DNA from: JBFMFR01 sp040752025
GTDB taxonomy: Bacteria; Chloroflexota; Anaerolineae; Anaerolineales; UBA4823
Assembly (NCBI GenBank): GCA_040752025.1
Contig: JBFMFR010000018.1
Coordinates: 1-64,000, forward strand
Length of the DNA stretch: 64,000 nucleotides
Reading direction: 5' to 3'
The translations under genes and the position numbers were made by a program. Positions 50,136 through 58,848 of the stretch are shown in pieces (within the stretch, counting starts at the first letter, position 1; each line of letters starts with the position of its first letter). Under the pieces are notes generated by a model. It saw nothing but the letters and a program-made list of their open reading frames with translations. It did no database searches and had not been told where the DNA came from.

Positions 50136-50163
50136 TTTACCTTTTCGGGAAGGCTGGTATAAT
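50136..50163 (+). promoter_or_regulatory. Putative promoter of the LysM gene
   Basis: TATAAT at 50158-50163 is perfect; TTTACC at 50136-50141 lies 16 bases upstream. The start codon is 42 bases downstream. Confidence 0.5.
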
Positions 50164-50204
50164 CGCCAGGGTCGGTAAGCGGTCTTTACCGGCGATGAAT
50201 ATCT

Positions 50205-51353
50205 ATGGCTAACGAAAAAAGTTCTTCTACAAAAATCTGTCCCACCTGTGGCACGCGCTTGAGCGCTGACGCGGCGCGCTGCCTGGTATGCGGCACTAAC
50301 CTGTCGACGCCTGAAAAGGAGTCGCGCCCTGGCAAAGCAGTGCAGGGCAGCCGCATGCCAGAAGTCACGCTCAGCCTGCCGCTGGTCATCGGGCTGCTGG
50401 CGCTGTTCCTGGGAATTGGGGCGATATTGGTTTACGTGGCGTTAGGGCAGGCGGCTGCCCCAGCGGCGGAGGTCACCGAAACGCCCACGGTCACACTGAC
50501 GACCACTTCCACGCTGACGCCCACGCCGCTAACGCCTACACCCAGTAATACTCCAGAGCCAACGCTGACCCCGCTCCCCTACACGGTCAAGCTGGGGGAC
50601 ACCTGCGGCAGCATCGCGTATGCCTTCAAGGTCTCTGTTTTGAGCATCGTCCTGCAGAACAACCTGCCCGCCGACTGCAGCACGCTGATCGAGGGCCAGT
50701 TGCTGCAAGTGCCGCAGCCCACGGCAACGGCTACGGCGCTGCCCACGGCCACGCTCAACCCGCAAGAGGCCACCGAGGAGGCCTGCCTGAAGGATTACTA
50801 CACTGTGCAGGAAAACGATACTCTGGGCGGCATTTCGTTGAACTACAACGTGCCCATGGAATCCATCCGCGAGTACAACGGCTTGGTCAGCGACGTGGTG
50901 CGCTTCGGCCAGCAGTTGGTCATCCCGCTGTGTGATCGTGAGACTTATGGGCCGACAGCCACGCCCACCCTGCCGCCGCCCTACCCGCCGGTGACCCTGC
51001 TCCTGCCGCCGGACGGCGCAGCTTTCATTTTGGCTGACGATGTGGCCACTTTGCAGTGGACCACGGTGGGCGTTCTGCGGGAGAACGAAGCTTATGCGGT
51101 CACGATCGAAGACGTGACCGAGGGCCAGGGACGCAAGCTGCTGCAATATGTGCTGGATACCAAGTTCATCGTGCCGGTTTCTTTCCGCTCGCCGGACAGT
51201 GCCCCGCACGTCTACCGCTGGTGGGTGGTGACGGTGCGCCAGGCCGGCACGGACGACGACGGCAACCCGATCTGGGAGCCGGCCGGGGCAGTCAGCGGCT
51301 CGCGGGTCTTCATCTGGGCAAGTACAGCCCAGGCGGGCACGCCCGTTCCATGA
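50205..51353 (+). CDS. Zinc-ribbon, membrane-anchored LysM-domain protein
   Basis: A 382-residue protein. Residues 12-30 form a cytoplasmic zinc ribbon (CPTCG...CLVCG). One hydrophobic helix follows (LVIGLLALFLGIGAILVYVA), then a Thr/Pro-rich extracellular linker. Two LysM domains come next (about 120-162: YTVKLGDTCGSIAYAFKV; about 192-238: YYTVQENDTLGGISLNYNV), which bind peptidoglycan or related N-acetylglucosamine polymers. The C-terminal part (YPPVTLLLPPDGAAFILADD) looks like an Ig/fibronectin-like fold. It may tie a cytoplasmic partner to the cell wall. Single gene ending in a strong terminator. Confidence 0.8.
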   Translation: MANEKSSSTKICPTCGTRLSADAARCLVCGTNLSTPEKESRPGKAVQGSRMPEVTLSLPLVIGLLALFLGIGAILVYVALGQAAAPAAEVTETPTVTLTTTSTLTPTPLTPTPSNTPEPTLTPLPYTVKLGDTCGSIAYAFKVSVLSIVLQNNLPADCSTLIEGQLLQVPQPTATATALPTATLNPQEATEEACLKDYYTVQENDTLGGISLNYNVPMESIREYNGLVSDVVRFGQQLVIPLCDRETYGPTATPTLPPPYPPVTLLLPPDGAAFILADDVATLQWTTVGVLRENEAYAVTIEDVTEGQGRKLLQYVLDTKFIVPVSFRSPDSAPHVYRWWVVTVRQAGTDDDGNPIWEPAGAVSGSRVFIWASTAQAGTPVP

Positions 51354-51358
51354 AATGT

Positions 51359-51398
51359 AAAGCGGGATGCACCCGGCCGGGCGCATCCCGCTTTTTGT
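51359..51398. terminator. Bidirectional terminator between the LysM and citrate synthase genes
   Basis: AAAGCGGGATGC (51359-51370) pairs with GCATCCCGCTTT (51383-51394), with further pairing inside (CCCGG). TTTTTGTTT follows on the plus strand. The genes on both sides converge on it. Confidence 0.85.
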
Positions 51399-51411
51399 TT
51401 CTCGAAAGGGA

Positions 51412-52731
51412 CTATGCTTTGGCGGCGGCCGCTTCCAACATGGCCGTGCTGAGCGACTTGGGCCGCTCGATGGGCTGGCCCAGGGCGCGCGCCCACACGG
51501 CGTTGGCGGTGATGCCCAGGGCGCGGCTGACGCCGAACAGAACGGTGTAGAAGCCGCACGAGCCGCTTTCGCTGCAATCCTTGACCCCGTAGTGGTATTG
51601 CAGCGCCCCGCTGATGGCGTCCACGTTGGGCCAGGGATCCTTGGCCTTGCCCTGCTCGCGCAGCACATCCGGCACCACATCGTAGACCAGGCTGGCCAGT
51701 TTGAAGATCGGGCTTTCGGGGAAGTGGGCTGTGCCAAATTCGAGCTGGGCGCTGAAGCGCGGGTCGGTCTTGCGCAGCACGGCGTGCCCGTAGCCGGGGA
51801 TCACCTGGCCGGCGTTGAGCGTATCCCAGGCGAACTGGCGCAGTTCATCTTTCTCCGGGACGCGGCCGTACTTCTCGTAAACTTCCAACAGCCAGGCCAG
51901 GGCTTCCTGGTTGGCGCGCCCGTGCAGCGGCCCGGCCAGGCCGTTCATACCGGCCGAAACGGCGTAGTAGATGTCCGAGAGCGTCGACCCGACCATGTGG
52001 GTGGCGTGGGCGCTGACGTTGCCGCTCTCGTGATCGGAGTGGATGATGAAGTACAGGCGCGCCAGGTCGGCGTAGTCTGCGAAGGGCACTTCCATCATGT
52101 GCGCGAAATTGGCGCTCCAATCCAGGTCCGGGTTGGCGACCGGCAGCTTGCCCTGGCGATGCTTCAGGTTGTAAATGTAAGCTGCAATGACGGGCAGCTT
52201 GGCGGTCAGGTTCAGGCTGTCTTCCAGGGTGGGGTCCCAATAATCCTCTTTGCGCAGGCCGCTGTCGTAGCCCTGCGTGAAGCGCGAGTCGGGCTGCAAG
52301 GCCAGGATCGCTTGTGAGAACAGGGTCATGGCCGAGGCCTGGGGCGGCATGGCGCGCAGCGTCTCGAACACGTAGCCGGGCACGGCCGCACGCGCTTTCC
52401 ACTCGGCCTCGACTTCCTGGGCTTCTTCCAGGCTGGGGATTTCGCCCAATAGCAGGAGGTAGTACAGACCGCCTACCAGGGGAATTTCGGCCCCAGGCAG
52501 TTTGGGCAGCTTTTCCAGCAGTTCTGGGATGGTGTAACCCCGCAGGCGGATGCCTTCGCTGGGGTCTACATAGGAAATGTCCGTGACCAGGCTCTTGATG
52601 TTGCGCATGCCCCCGTAGACCTGCCCAATGGTAACCTGGTCGATGACTTTATCCCCGTTTTCGCTGACCAGCTTCTTGACGCGCTGCCGCCATTCGGGGA
52701 GTTGTGCCGCGAGTTTCTCTTTAAGGATCAT
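51412..52731 (-). CDS. gltA: Citrate synthase, mitochondrial (eukaryotic) type
   Basis: A 439-residue TCA-cycle enzyme condensing oxaloacetate and acetyl-CoA. VTIGQVYGGMRNIKSLV, EGIRLRGYTIPELLEKLP and PGYGHAVLRKTDPRFSAQLE match the mitochondrial citrate synthase subgroup much better than the NADH-regulated enterobacterial type. DHESGNVSAHATHMVGS holds the catalytic-site His region. GGAGCC precedes the ATG; an in-frame ATG at 52764 lies in the mdh stop region and is rejected. It is 14 bases downstream of mdh. Confidence 0.9.
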   Translation of the reverse strand: MILKEKLAAQLPEWRQRVKKLVSENGDKVIDQVTIGQVYGGMRNIKSLVTDISYVDPSEGIRLRGYTIPELLEKLPKLPGAEIPLVGGLYYLLLLGEIPSLEEAQEVEAEWKARAAVPGYVFETLRAMPPQASAMTLFSQAILALQPDSRFTQGYDSGLRKEDYWDPTLEDSLNLTAKLPVIAAYIYNLKHRQGKLPVANPDLDWSANFAHMMEVPFADYADLARLYFIIHSDHESGNVSAHATHMVGSTLSDIYYAVSAGMNGLAGPLHGRANQEALAWLLEVYEKYGRVPEKDELRQFAWDTLNAGQVIPGYGHAVLRKTDPRFSAQLEFGTAHFPESPIFKLASLVYDVVPDVLREQGKAKDPWPNVDAISGALQYHYGVKDCSESGSCGFYTVLFGVSRALGITANAVWARALGQPIERPKSLSTAMLEAAAAKA

Positions 52732-52744
52732 GGTAGGCTCCAGA

Positions 52745-53671
52745 TTAGAACTTGAGTTTGGCAATATTCTCGACGACGCCTTGCGCAGACTGTTGCATGG
52801 CAGCCATTTCGGCTTCGCTGAGCTTGTATTCGATGATCTTTTCCACGCCTGTGCGGCCCAACTGCACGGGCACGCCGAAGAAAATATCGTTCAGGCCGTA
52901 TTCGCCCTGTAAATAAGCCGCGGCCGGGACGATCAGGTGCTTGTCTTTGAGGATGGCATCGGCCATCTGGGTGATGGCGACCGCTGGGGCGTAATAGGCG
53001 CTGCCGGTCTTGAGCAGGCTGACGATTTCGCCGCCGCCCTTGCGCGTGCGCTCAACGATGGCAGCCAGGCGGTCGGCAGGCAGGATATCTTCCAGCGGAA
53101 TGCCGGCCACGTTGGAGGTGCGCGTCAGCGGCACCATCTCGTCGCCGTGACCACCCAGCACGTAGCAATGGATGTTCTCCACGCTGACATCCAGTTCCAT
53201 AGCAACGAAGGCGCGCATGCGCGCTGAGTCCAGGATGCCGGCCTGGCCGACGACGCGCTGCGGCGAGATGCCGGCAACCTTCAGGGCCAGGTAGGCCATC
53301 ACGTCGAGCGGGTTGGTCAGGATGATAAATATAGCCTCCGGTGAGTACTTGATGGTTTCGGCGGTGGCATTTCTCACGATTTCGGCGTTGGCAGCCAGCA
53401 GGTCGTCGCGGCTCATGCCGGGTTTGCGCGGCAGGCCGGCGGTGATTACGACGATATCCGAGCCAGCCGTGGCGGCGTAATCGTTGCTGCCAACGATGCG
53501 CACGTCTTTGCCGATGACGGGCATAGCTTCTTGCAGGTCGAGCGCCTTGCCCTGGGGCATGCCCTCGACGACGTCGACCAGTACAATGTCGGCGATTTCT
53601 TTCTCCGCCAGCCAATGGGCGGTGGTGGAGCCGGTCATCCCGGCGCCAATGATCGAGATCTTATTTTTCAT
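52745..53671 (-). CDS. mdh: Malate dehydrogenase
   Basis: A 308-residue NAD-dependent enzyme of the LDH-like MDH group. ISIIGAGMTGSTTAHWL is the dinucleotide fold; VVITAGLPRKPGMSRDDLL carries the catalytic-loop arginines (RKPGMSR); ILTNPLDVMAYLAL and YVLGGHGDEMVPL hold the substrate Asn, Arg region and catalytic His. It oxidises malate to oxaloacetate for citrate synthase next door, likely in one transcript. Confidence 0.93.
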   Translation of the reverse strand: MKNKISIIGAGMTGSTTAHWLAEKEIADIVLVDVVEGMPQGKALDLQEAMPVIGKDVRIVGSNDYAATAGSDIVVITAGLPRKPGMSRDDLLAANAEIVRNATAETIKYSPEAIFIILTNPLDVMAYLALKVAGISPQRVVGQAGILDSARMRAFVAMELDVSVENIHCYVLGGHGDEMVPLTRTSNVAGIPLEDILPADRLAAIVERTRKGGGEIVSLLKTGSAYYAPAVAITQMADAILKDKHLIVPAAAYLQGEYGLNDIFFGVPVQLGRTGVEKIIEYKLSEAEMAAMQQSAQGVVENIAKLKF

Positions 53672-53727
53672 ACGCCTCTCCTGATTTGGTTGCAGGTGGT
53701 AAAACCTGCCTCATCGTTTCAACAAAA

Positions 53728-54699
53728 TCAACTCACAGAATCCAGGTAGTGATTGGCCTGGATGGCAGCCGCGGCGCCCATACCCGCCGAGGTGATCACC
53801 TGGCGGAAGTGTGGATCGGCGGCCTCGCCAGCCGCATAGACCCCCGGCACGCTGGTCTGCATCAGGTGATCGACTTTCAGATAGCCATGTTCGTCCATGT
53901 CGAGCTGGCCCTGGAAAAGTTGGGTATTGGGGGTGTGCCCGATGAAGATGAAGATGCCATCCGTGGCATGCTGGCTGGTTTTGCCGGTGACCACGTCTTT
54001 CAATTCTACGGCCTGTACGGCGTCTTTGCCGATGACTTTGGTCACAAGCGAGTTCCAAAGGAATTTGATCTTGGGGTTTTCTTTGGCCCGATCTTGCAGC
54101 ACAGGCCCGGCCCGTAGCGCATCGCGGCGGTGCACGATGGTGACTGAATTGGCGTAGCGGGTGAGGAAAATGCCTTCTTCCAGGGCGCTGTCGCCGCCGC
54201 CGACCACGACGACGTCTTTTTCCTTGAAGAACCAGCCGTCGCAAGTGGCGCAGTAAGAGACGCCGCGCCCGGTCAGTTCCTTCTCTCCGGGAACTTCCAG
54301 GTGGCGGGGCGTGGCGCCAGTCGTGATGATCAATGAATCAGCCAGGTAAGTGGTGTTATACGTGCGCACGCGGAAAGGTCGCTGCGAGAGGTCAACCTCG
54401 CTGGCTGTGTCGAACTCGACCCGGGCGCCGAAGCGCTCGGCCTGTTTTTGGAATAATTCCACCAACTGCGCCCCGCCAATGCCTTCGGGGAAGCCGGGGT
54501 AATTTTCTACGGTATAAGTCAGTGAGACCTGCCCGCCCAGCTCCATACCGGTCAGTACCACGGGAGCCAGGTCGGCGCGCGCCGCGTACAAAGCTGCTGC
54601 CAGTCCAGCGGGCCCTGAACCCAGGACCAGCACTTTGACCGGGGTTTCATCGCCCGGACGGGATGATGCACTGGATAGATTTGTCAGGCTAAAATCCAT
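53728..54699 (-). CDS. trxB: Thioredoxin reductase
   Basis: A 323-residue FAD/NADPH flavoprotein. VLVLGSGPAGLAAALYAARA is the FAD site; SYCATCDGWFFKEKDV has the redox CxxC (CATC) disulfide; VVVVGGGDSALEEGIFLTRY the NADPH fold; DGIFIFIGHTPNTQLFQ the C-terminal FAD contact. It reduces thioredoxin in the cytoplasm. The N-terminal extension of about 20 residues (SLTNLSSASSRPGDETP) is longer than usual. It lies 56 bases upstream of mdh. Confidence 0.93.
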   Translation of the reverse strand: MDFSLTNLSSASSRPGDETPVKVLVLGSGPAGLAAALYAARADLAPVVLTGMELGGQVSLTYTVENYPGFPEGIGGAQLVELFQKQAERFGARVEFDTASEVDLSQRPFRVRTYNTTYLADSLIITTGATPRHLEVPGEKELTGRGVSYCATCDGWFFKEKDVVVVGGGDSALEEGIFLTRYANSVTIVHRRDALRAGPVLQDRAKENPKIKFLWNSLVTKVIGKDAVQAVELKDVVTGKTSQHATDGIFIFIGHTPNTQLFQGQLDMDEHGYLKVDHLMQTSVPGVYAAGEAADPHFRQVITSAGMGAAAAIQANHYLDSVS

Positions 54700-54775
54700 A
54701 GGTCATGTTCCTCCGTTTTATCAGATGCTGCGATCACGGAAAAGGTTACATCAGCGTTATTGAGAAGGGTTTATC

Positions 54776-54815
54776 TCGCCCCGGGGAAGCGTCGCGCTGG
54801 ACTTTCCCGGGGCGA
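54776..54815 (-). terminator. Hairpin after the PEPCK gene
   Basis: TCGCCCCGGG (54776-54785) pairs with CCCGGGGCGA (54806-54815) just past the pckA stop. A T run is lacking on the minus strand (GATAAACCC), so intrinsic termination is uncertain. Confidence 0.4.
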
Positions 54816-54832
54816 TTGTAACTTCGGGTGCG

Positions 54833-56437
54833 CTAGGCGATTGGCCCGGCCGCGGCGATCTTGGGATCGACCTGCCCGGCGTACTGGGCGAAATTCTCTT
54901 TGAACTTGTCCACCAGGAGGCGCACCTGACGCTCGTAAGCTTGCGGGTCGGCCCAGGTCTGGCGCGGATCGAGCACTTCCGGTGGCACGCCGGGTACGGC
55001 CTCAGGCATTTGCAGGCCGAAGTACGGGTCGGCGCGGAAGTTGACCTGCTCCAGGTCGCCGTTCAGAGCTGCCCGAGCCATAGCACGCGTGTAGGGCAGG
55101 CGGATGCGCTGCCCTACGCCGTAGGGCCCGCCGGTCCAGCCGGTGTTGATCAACCAGACCTTGGCGTTGTGGCGGGCGATCTTTTGGCCGAGCAGATTGG
55201 CATACACCGAGGGGTGCAGCGGCAGGAAAGGCGCGCCGAAGCAGGCTGAGAAGGTGGCCGAGGGCTCTTTGACGCCTTTCTCGGTGCCGCCGAGCTTGGA
55301 GGTGTAGCCGGAGAGGAAATAATACATGGCCTGCTCAGGGGTCAGGCGGGCGATGGGGGGCAGCACGCCGAAGGCGTCAGCGGTCAGCATGAAGACGTTG
55401 TCCGGGTGCCCAGCGCGGCCGGCTTCGACGATGTTCTCCAGGAAGCCGATCGGATAGGCCGCCCGCGTGTTCTCGGTCAGGCTTTCGTCGTCGAAGTTGA
55501 CGCGGCGCGTGTTGGCGTCGATGGTCACGTTCTCGAGGATGGTGCCGAAGTGGCGGGTGGCGTCCCAGATCAGCGGCTCCAGCTCGGGGTCCAGGCGGAT
55601 GGTCTTGGCGTAGCAGCCGCCTTCGAAGTTGAAGACGCCGTCGTCGCCCCAGCCATGCTCGTCATCGCCGATCAGGGCCCGCTCGGGATCGGAAGACAGG
55701 GTGGTCTTGCCCGTGCCCGACAGGCCAAAGAACAGCGCCACATCGCCGGACTGGCCCACGTTGGCCGAGCAGTGCATCGAAAGCACGCCTTTGAGCGGCA
55801 GCAGGTAGTTCAGCGTGGTGAAGATCGACTTCTTGATCTCTCCGGCGTAGCTGGTGCCGCCGATCAGGATCATGCGCCGTTCCAGGTTCAGGATGATGAA
55901 GGCCTCCGAGTTGGTGCCGTCTTCGTCCGGCTGGGCGTAGAAGCTGGGGGCGTGCAAGATGGTGAATTCGGGCACGTGCCCGGGCAGTTGCTCGGGTTTC
56001 AGGCGGATGAACAGGTTGCGGGCGAACAGGCTGTGCCAGGCCGTCTCGGTAATCACCCGGATGGGCAGGCGGTAGTCTGGGTGCGCCACGGCAGTGGTGT
56101 CTTGTACGAAGACGTCCCGCCCCTGGAAATAAGCCCCAAGGCGGATCAGCAGGCGCTCGAAATAGGCCGGGTCCATGGGCTTGTTGACCTTGCCCCACCA
56201 GATCTTATCGAGATCATCCTGGCAGCACACAATGAACTTATCGTTGGGGGCGCGCCCGGTGTGTATGCCCGTGCGCACGACAATCGAGCCTTCGTGAGCC
56301 AGCATGCCCTCGCGGCGGGTGACGATGCGCTCGACCAGCGCCCCGGTGGAAAGCGTCCAGTAGGACATATTCAAATTATGCAGCCCGTGTTGGTCCAGAT
56401 CGTAGTGGCTGGCAATCCCCATCTTGTTAGCAGTCAT
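54833..56437 (-). CDS. pckA: Phosphoenolpyruvate carboxykinase (ATP)
   Basis: A 534-residue gluconeogenic enzyme turning oxaloacetate and ATP into PEP and CO2. FGLSGTGKTTLSSDPERALI is the kinase-1a P-loop; GDDEHGWGDDGVFNFEGGCY the kinase-2 and metal site; INTGWTGGPYGVGQRI and LPYTRAMARAAL follow. These are diagnostic of the ATP type. The ATG at 56437 has AAGGAGG 6 bases upstream; the long upstream open frame is not protein-like. Near mdh and gltA, it links the TCA cycle to gluconeogenesis. Confidence 0.95.
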   Translation of the reverse strand: MTANKMGIASHYDLDQHGLHNLNMSYWTLSTGALVERIVTRREGMLAHEGSIVVRTGIHTGRAPNDKFIVCCQDDLDKIWWGKVNKPMDPAYFERLLIRLGAYFQGRDVFVQDTTAVAHPDYRLPIRVITETAWHSLFARNLFIRLKPEQLPGHVPEFTILHAPSFYAQPDEDGTNSEAFIILNLERRMILIGGTSYAGEIKKSIFTTLNYLLPLKGVLSMHCSANVGQSGDVALFFGLSGTGKTTLSSDPERALIGDDEHGWGDDGVFNFEGGCYAKTIRLDPELEPLIWDATRHFGTILENVTIDANTRRVNFDDESLTENTRAAYPIGFLENIVEAGRAGHPDNVFMLTADAFGVLPPIARLTPEQAMYYFLSGYTSKLGGTEKGVKEPSATFSACFGAPFLPLHPSVYANLLGQKIARHNAKVWLINTGWTGGPYGVGQRIRLPYTRAMARAALNGDLEQVNFRADPYFGLQMPEAVPGVPPEVLDPRQTWADPQAYERQVRLLVDKFKENFAQYAGQVDPKIAAAGPIA

Positions 56438-56519
56438 AAGAAACCTCCTTTGGCAATAAAAGTATATACAATTGATTATATCCGGTTTGAAAGGTGCTGG
56501 GGAGGCGAAGCGGGCGCGG

Positions 56520-57035
56520 CTAGCGAACTCCGGCCTGTGCGGCCGGCCGGCGGCTGAGGATTTGGAAGGTGCTGGGGTGGTTGTCCTGCGGGCTGGCGGG
56601 CTGGAACGAGCTTTCGCTTGCGACCCAATCGGCCATCTCGAAGGGTGGGAAGAAGACATCGCAGCCGGCGCGCGTGTGCACGCGCGTCAGGTAGATGCGG
56701 TCTGCCAGGGGCAGGGCCTGCCGGAAAATCTCGCCCCCGCCGATGACGAAGCACTCGTCTTCGCCGCTCTGGCGCGCCAGATCCAGGGCTGCCTGCAAAG
56801 AAGGCAGCACCTGGCAGCCGGGCGCCTGGAAGGCAGGGTCGCGGCTGATCACCAGGTTGGTGCGCCCGGGCAGCGCTTTCCCAATGGAGAGCCAGGTTTT
56901 ACGACCCATCAGCAGGTGGTGGCCCATCGTCAGGCGCTTGAAGCGCTGCAAATCCGTGCGCAGGCGCCAGGGCAGTTGCCCGGCTTTGCCGATGCCCCTA
57001 TCTTCATCCAAGGCTACGATCAGAGAGATGCGCAT
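56520..57035 (-). CDS. folA: Dihydrofolate reductase
   Basis: A 171-residue enzyme reducing dihydrofolate with NADPH. ISLIVALDEDRGIGKAGQLP WRL is the N-terminal substrate site; LLMGRKTWLSIGKALPGRTN the NADPH-binding stretch; CFVIGGGEIFRQALPLADRI the GG motif. GAGG lies 6 bases before this ATG, so an ATG four codons upstream is rejected. It regenerates folate used by thyA, just upstream on the same strand but separated by a terminator. Confidence 0.93.
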   Translation of the reverse strand: MRISLIVALDEDRGIGKAGQLPWRLRTDLQRFKRLTMGHHLLMGRKTWLSIGKALPGRTNLVISRDPAFQAPGCQVLPSLQAALDLARQSGEDECFVIGGGEIFRQALPLADRIYLTRVHTRAGCDVFFPPFEMADWVASESSFQPASPQDNHPSTFQILSRRPAAQAGVR

Positions 57036-57049
57036 GTCGAACCTCATGA

Positions 57050-57085
57050 TAAAAAAACTGGCAGGTTTTCAGGAACCTGCCAGTT
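57050..57085 (-). terminator. Intrinsic terminator between thyA and folA
   Basis: AACTGGCAGGTT (57056-57067) pairs perfectly with AACCTGCCAGTT (57074-57085). On the minus strand the stem is followed by a run of seven T. It lies 9 bases past the thyA stop and before folA, so folA would depend on readthrough or its own promoter. Confidence 0.85.
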
Positions 57086-57093
57086 CTACAATT

Positions 57094-57888
57094 TCACACG
57101 GAAACCTCGGCCTTGATGTGCGCGTGGGCCTGGTAGTCGCGTAACTCGAAGTCCTCGTACTGGAAATCGGAGATGGATTTCACCGCCGGGTTGATGTGCA
57201 TGCTGGGGAGGGGATAGGGCTGGCGAGTGAGCTGCAAGCGGGCTTGCTCGAGGTGGTTCTTATACAGGTGCACATCACCGAAGGTGTGCACGAAATCACC
57301 TGGCTGCAAGCCGCACACCTGGGCGACCATCAGGTTCAGCAGGGCGTACGAGGCAATGTTGAAGGGCACGCCCAGGAAAACGTCGGCCGAGCGCTGGTAA
57401 AGCTGGCAGGAGAGCTTGCCGCCCGCCACGTAGAACTGGAAGAGCACATGGCAGGGCGGCAGGGCCATTCGGTCGATCTCGCCCACGTTCCAGGAGCTGA
57501 CGATCAGGCGGCGGGAATCGGGGTTGGCCTGAATCTGCGCGATCAACTGGCTGATCTGGTCGATGCTGCGCCCATCGGCTGCCTGCCAGGCGCGCCACTG
57601 CCGACCGTAGACCGGGCCTAACTCGCCGGCTTCGTTGGCCCATTCATCCCAGATGCGCACAGCGTGTTCTTTGAGGTAGGCGATGTTGGTCTCGCCGCGC
57701 AGGAACCACAGCAGCTCGTAGATGATGGATTTCAGGTGCAGTTTCTTGGTGGTCAGCAGGGGAAAGCCCTGGCTGAGATCGAAGCGCATCTGGTAGCCGA
57801 AGATGGAGCGCGTGCCCGTGCCGGTGCGGTCGTCTTTCTCGAGGCCGTGATCGAGGATGGTTTGCAGCAGGTCAAGATATTGCTTCAT
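57094..57888 (-). CDS. thyA: Thymidylate synthase
   Basis: A 264-residue enzyme methylating dUMP to dTMP with methylene-tetrahydrofolate. DDRTGTGTRSIFGYQMRF is the N-terminal phosphate site, MALPPCHVLFQFYV has the catalytic Cys, and LYQRSADVFLGVPFNIASYA the dUMP site. Length 264 is the short bacterial form. The start overlaps the ribF stop (ATGA). Confidence 0.96.
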   Translation of the reverse strand: MKQYLDLLQTILDHGLEKDDRTGTGTRSIFGYQMRFDLSQGFPLLTTKKLHLKSIIYELLWFLRGETNIAYLKEHAVRIWDEWANEAGELGPVYGRQWRAWQAADGRSIDQISQLIAQIQANPDSRRLIVSSWNVGEIDRMALPPCHVLFQFYVAGGKLSCQLYQRSADVFLGVPFNIASYALLNLMVAQVCGLQPGDFVHTFGDVHLYKNHLEQARLQLTRQPYPLPSMHINPAVKSISDFQYEDFELRDYQAHAHIKAEVSV

Positions 57889-58823
57889 TTACCAGGGCCT
57901 GTTCCTGCCAGGATGTGCCGAGCCTGGGTGATATCTGCCCCGATTTGCGCTACCAGCGCCTGGATATTCGGGAAGCGCTGCTCGTCTCGCAAGCGGGCGA
58001 TGAAAGCCAGTTCCATTTGTTGTTGGTACAGGTCGCGATTGAATTCCAGCAGGTGCGTTTCGACGAGCGGGGCTTCTGGGCTGCCCGGAAAGGTTGGGCG
58101 ATAGCCTACGTTGGTGACGGCCTGGTAGGTGCTCCCATCCACCTGGGCCAGGCAGGCGTACACGCCGGGGGTGGGCAGCGTCTTTCCCGCCCACATTTCG
58201 AGGTTGGCGGTGGGGATGCCCAGGGTGCGCCCGCGCCCATCGCCGTGCACCACGGCGCCGCTGAGCTGGTAGGGCCGCCCGAGCAGGCGGCTGGCCAGCT
58301 CGACATCGCCTTGCGCCAGTGCGGCTCGCACCCGGCTGGATGAAATTCTCTCCCCATCCAGGTCGACCGGCTCTGTCACGCTGAGCGTATAACCTAAATC
58401 TTGCCCCAGGTGCTCCAGCGTGGGCAGGTCGCCCTGGCGGCCTCGCCCGAGGGCGAAGTCGTGGCCGACGCATAGGTGGCGCAGGCCCAACTGCTGGTGC
58501 AGGCGGGTCATGAACTCGAGCGCCGTCAGGTTTGCCAACTGGCGGTCAAAGGGCTGGGTGATGACCACGTCCACGCCCATCTCTGCCATCAACGCGGCCC
58601 GTTCGGCGGGCGAGGTCAGGTAAGGAAAATCGGCGCGTTTCCCCAGCACGACAGCCGGGTGGGGGTGAAAAGTAAGCACGACTGCTGGAGCCCCCACAGC
58701 GTGTGCTCCAGCAGTTAATCCTTTTAGAATAGCCTGGTGACCCAGGTGCACCCCGTCAAAAGAGCCAATGGTCAGCCAGACACCTACCAGATGAACATCA
58801 TCCAGAGTCTGGTAATGTTTCAT
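57885..58823 (-). CDS. ribF: Bifunctional riboflavin kinase/FAD synthetase
   Basis: A 312-residue enzyme making FMN then FAD. The N-terminal FAD synthetase domain has TIGSFDGVHLGHQAI and CVGHDFALGRGRQG with ISSSRVRAAL; the C-terminal riboflavin kinase domain has VVHGDGRGRTLGIPTANLE and TNVGYRPTF. The ATG at 58823 begins the fold directly. Downstream of truB in the nusA-infB-type operon and coupled to thyA. Confidence 0.94.
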   Translation of the reverse strand: MKHYQTLDDVHLVGVWLTIGSFDGVHLGHQAILKGLTAGAHAVGAPAVVLTFHPHPAVVLGKRADFPYLTSPAERAALMAEMGVDVVITQPFDRQLANLTALEFMTRLHQQLGLRHLCVGHDFALGRGRQGDLPTLEHLGQDLGYTLSVTEPVDLDGERISSSRVRAALAQGDVELASRLLGRPYQLSGAVVHGDGRGRTLGIPTANLEMWAGKTLPTPGVYACLAQVDGSTYQAVTNVGYRPTFPGSPEAPLVETHLLEFNRDLYQQQMELAFIARLRDEQRFPNIQALVAQIGADITQARHILAGTGPGK

Positions 58824-58848
58824 ATGCCAGGGATGCGCTGTGCGCAGT

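Noticed and set aside
54776..54815. Strong intrinsic terminator for pckA
   Set aside because: A stem is present but lacks a T run on the minus strand, so it is kept only as a low-confidence hairpin.
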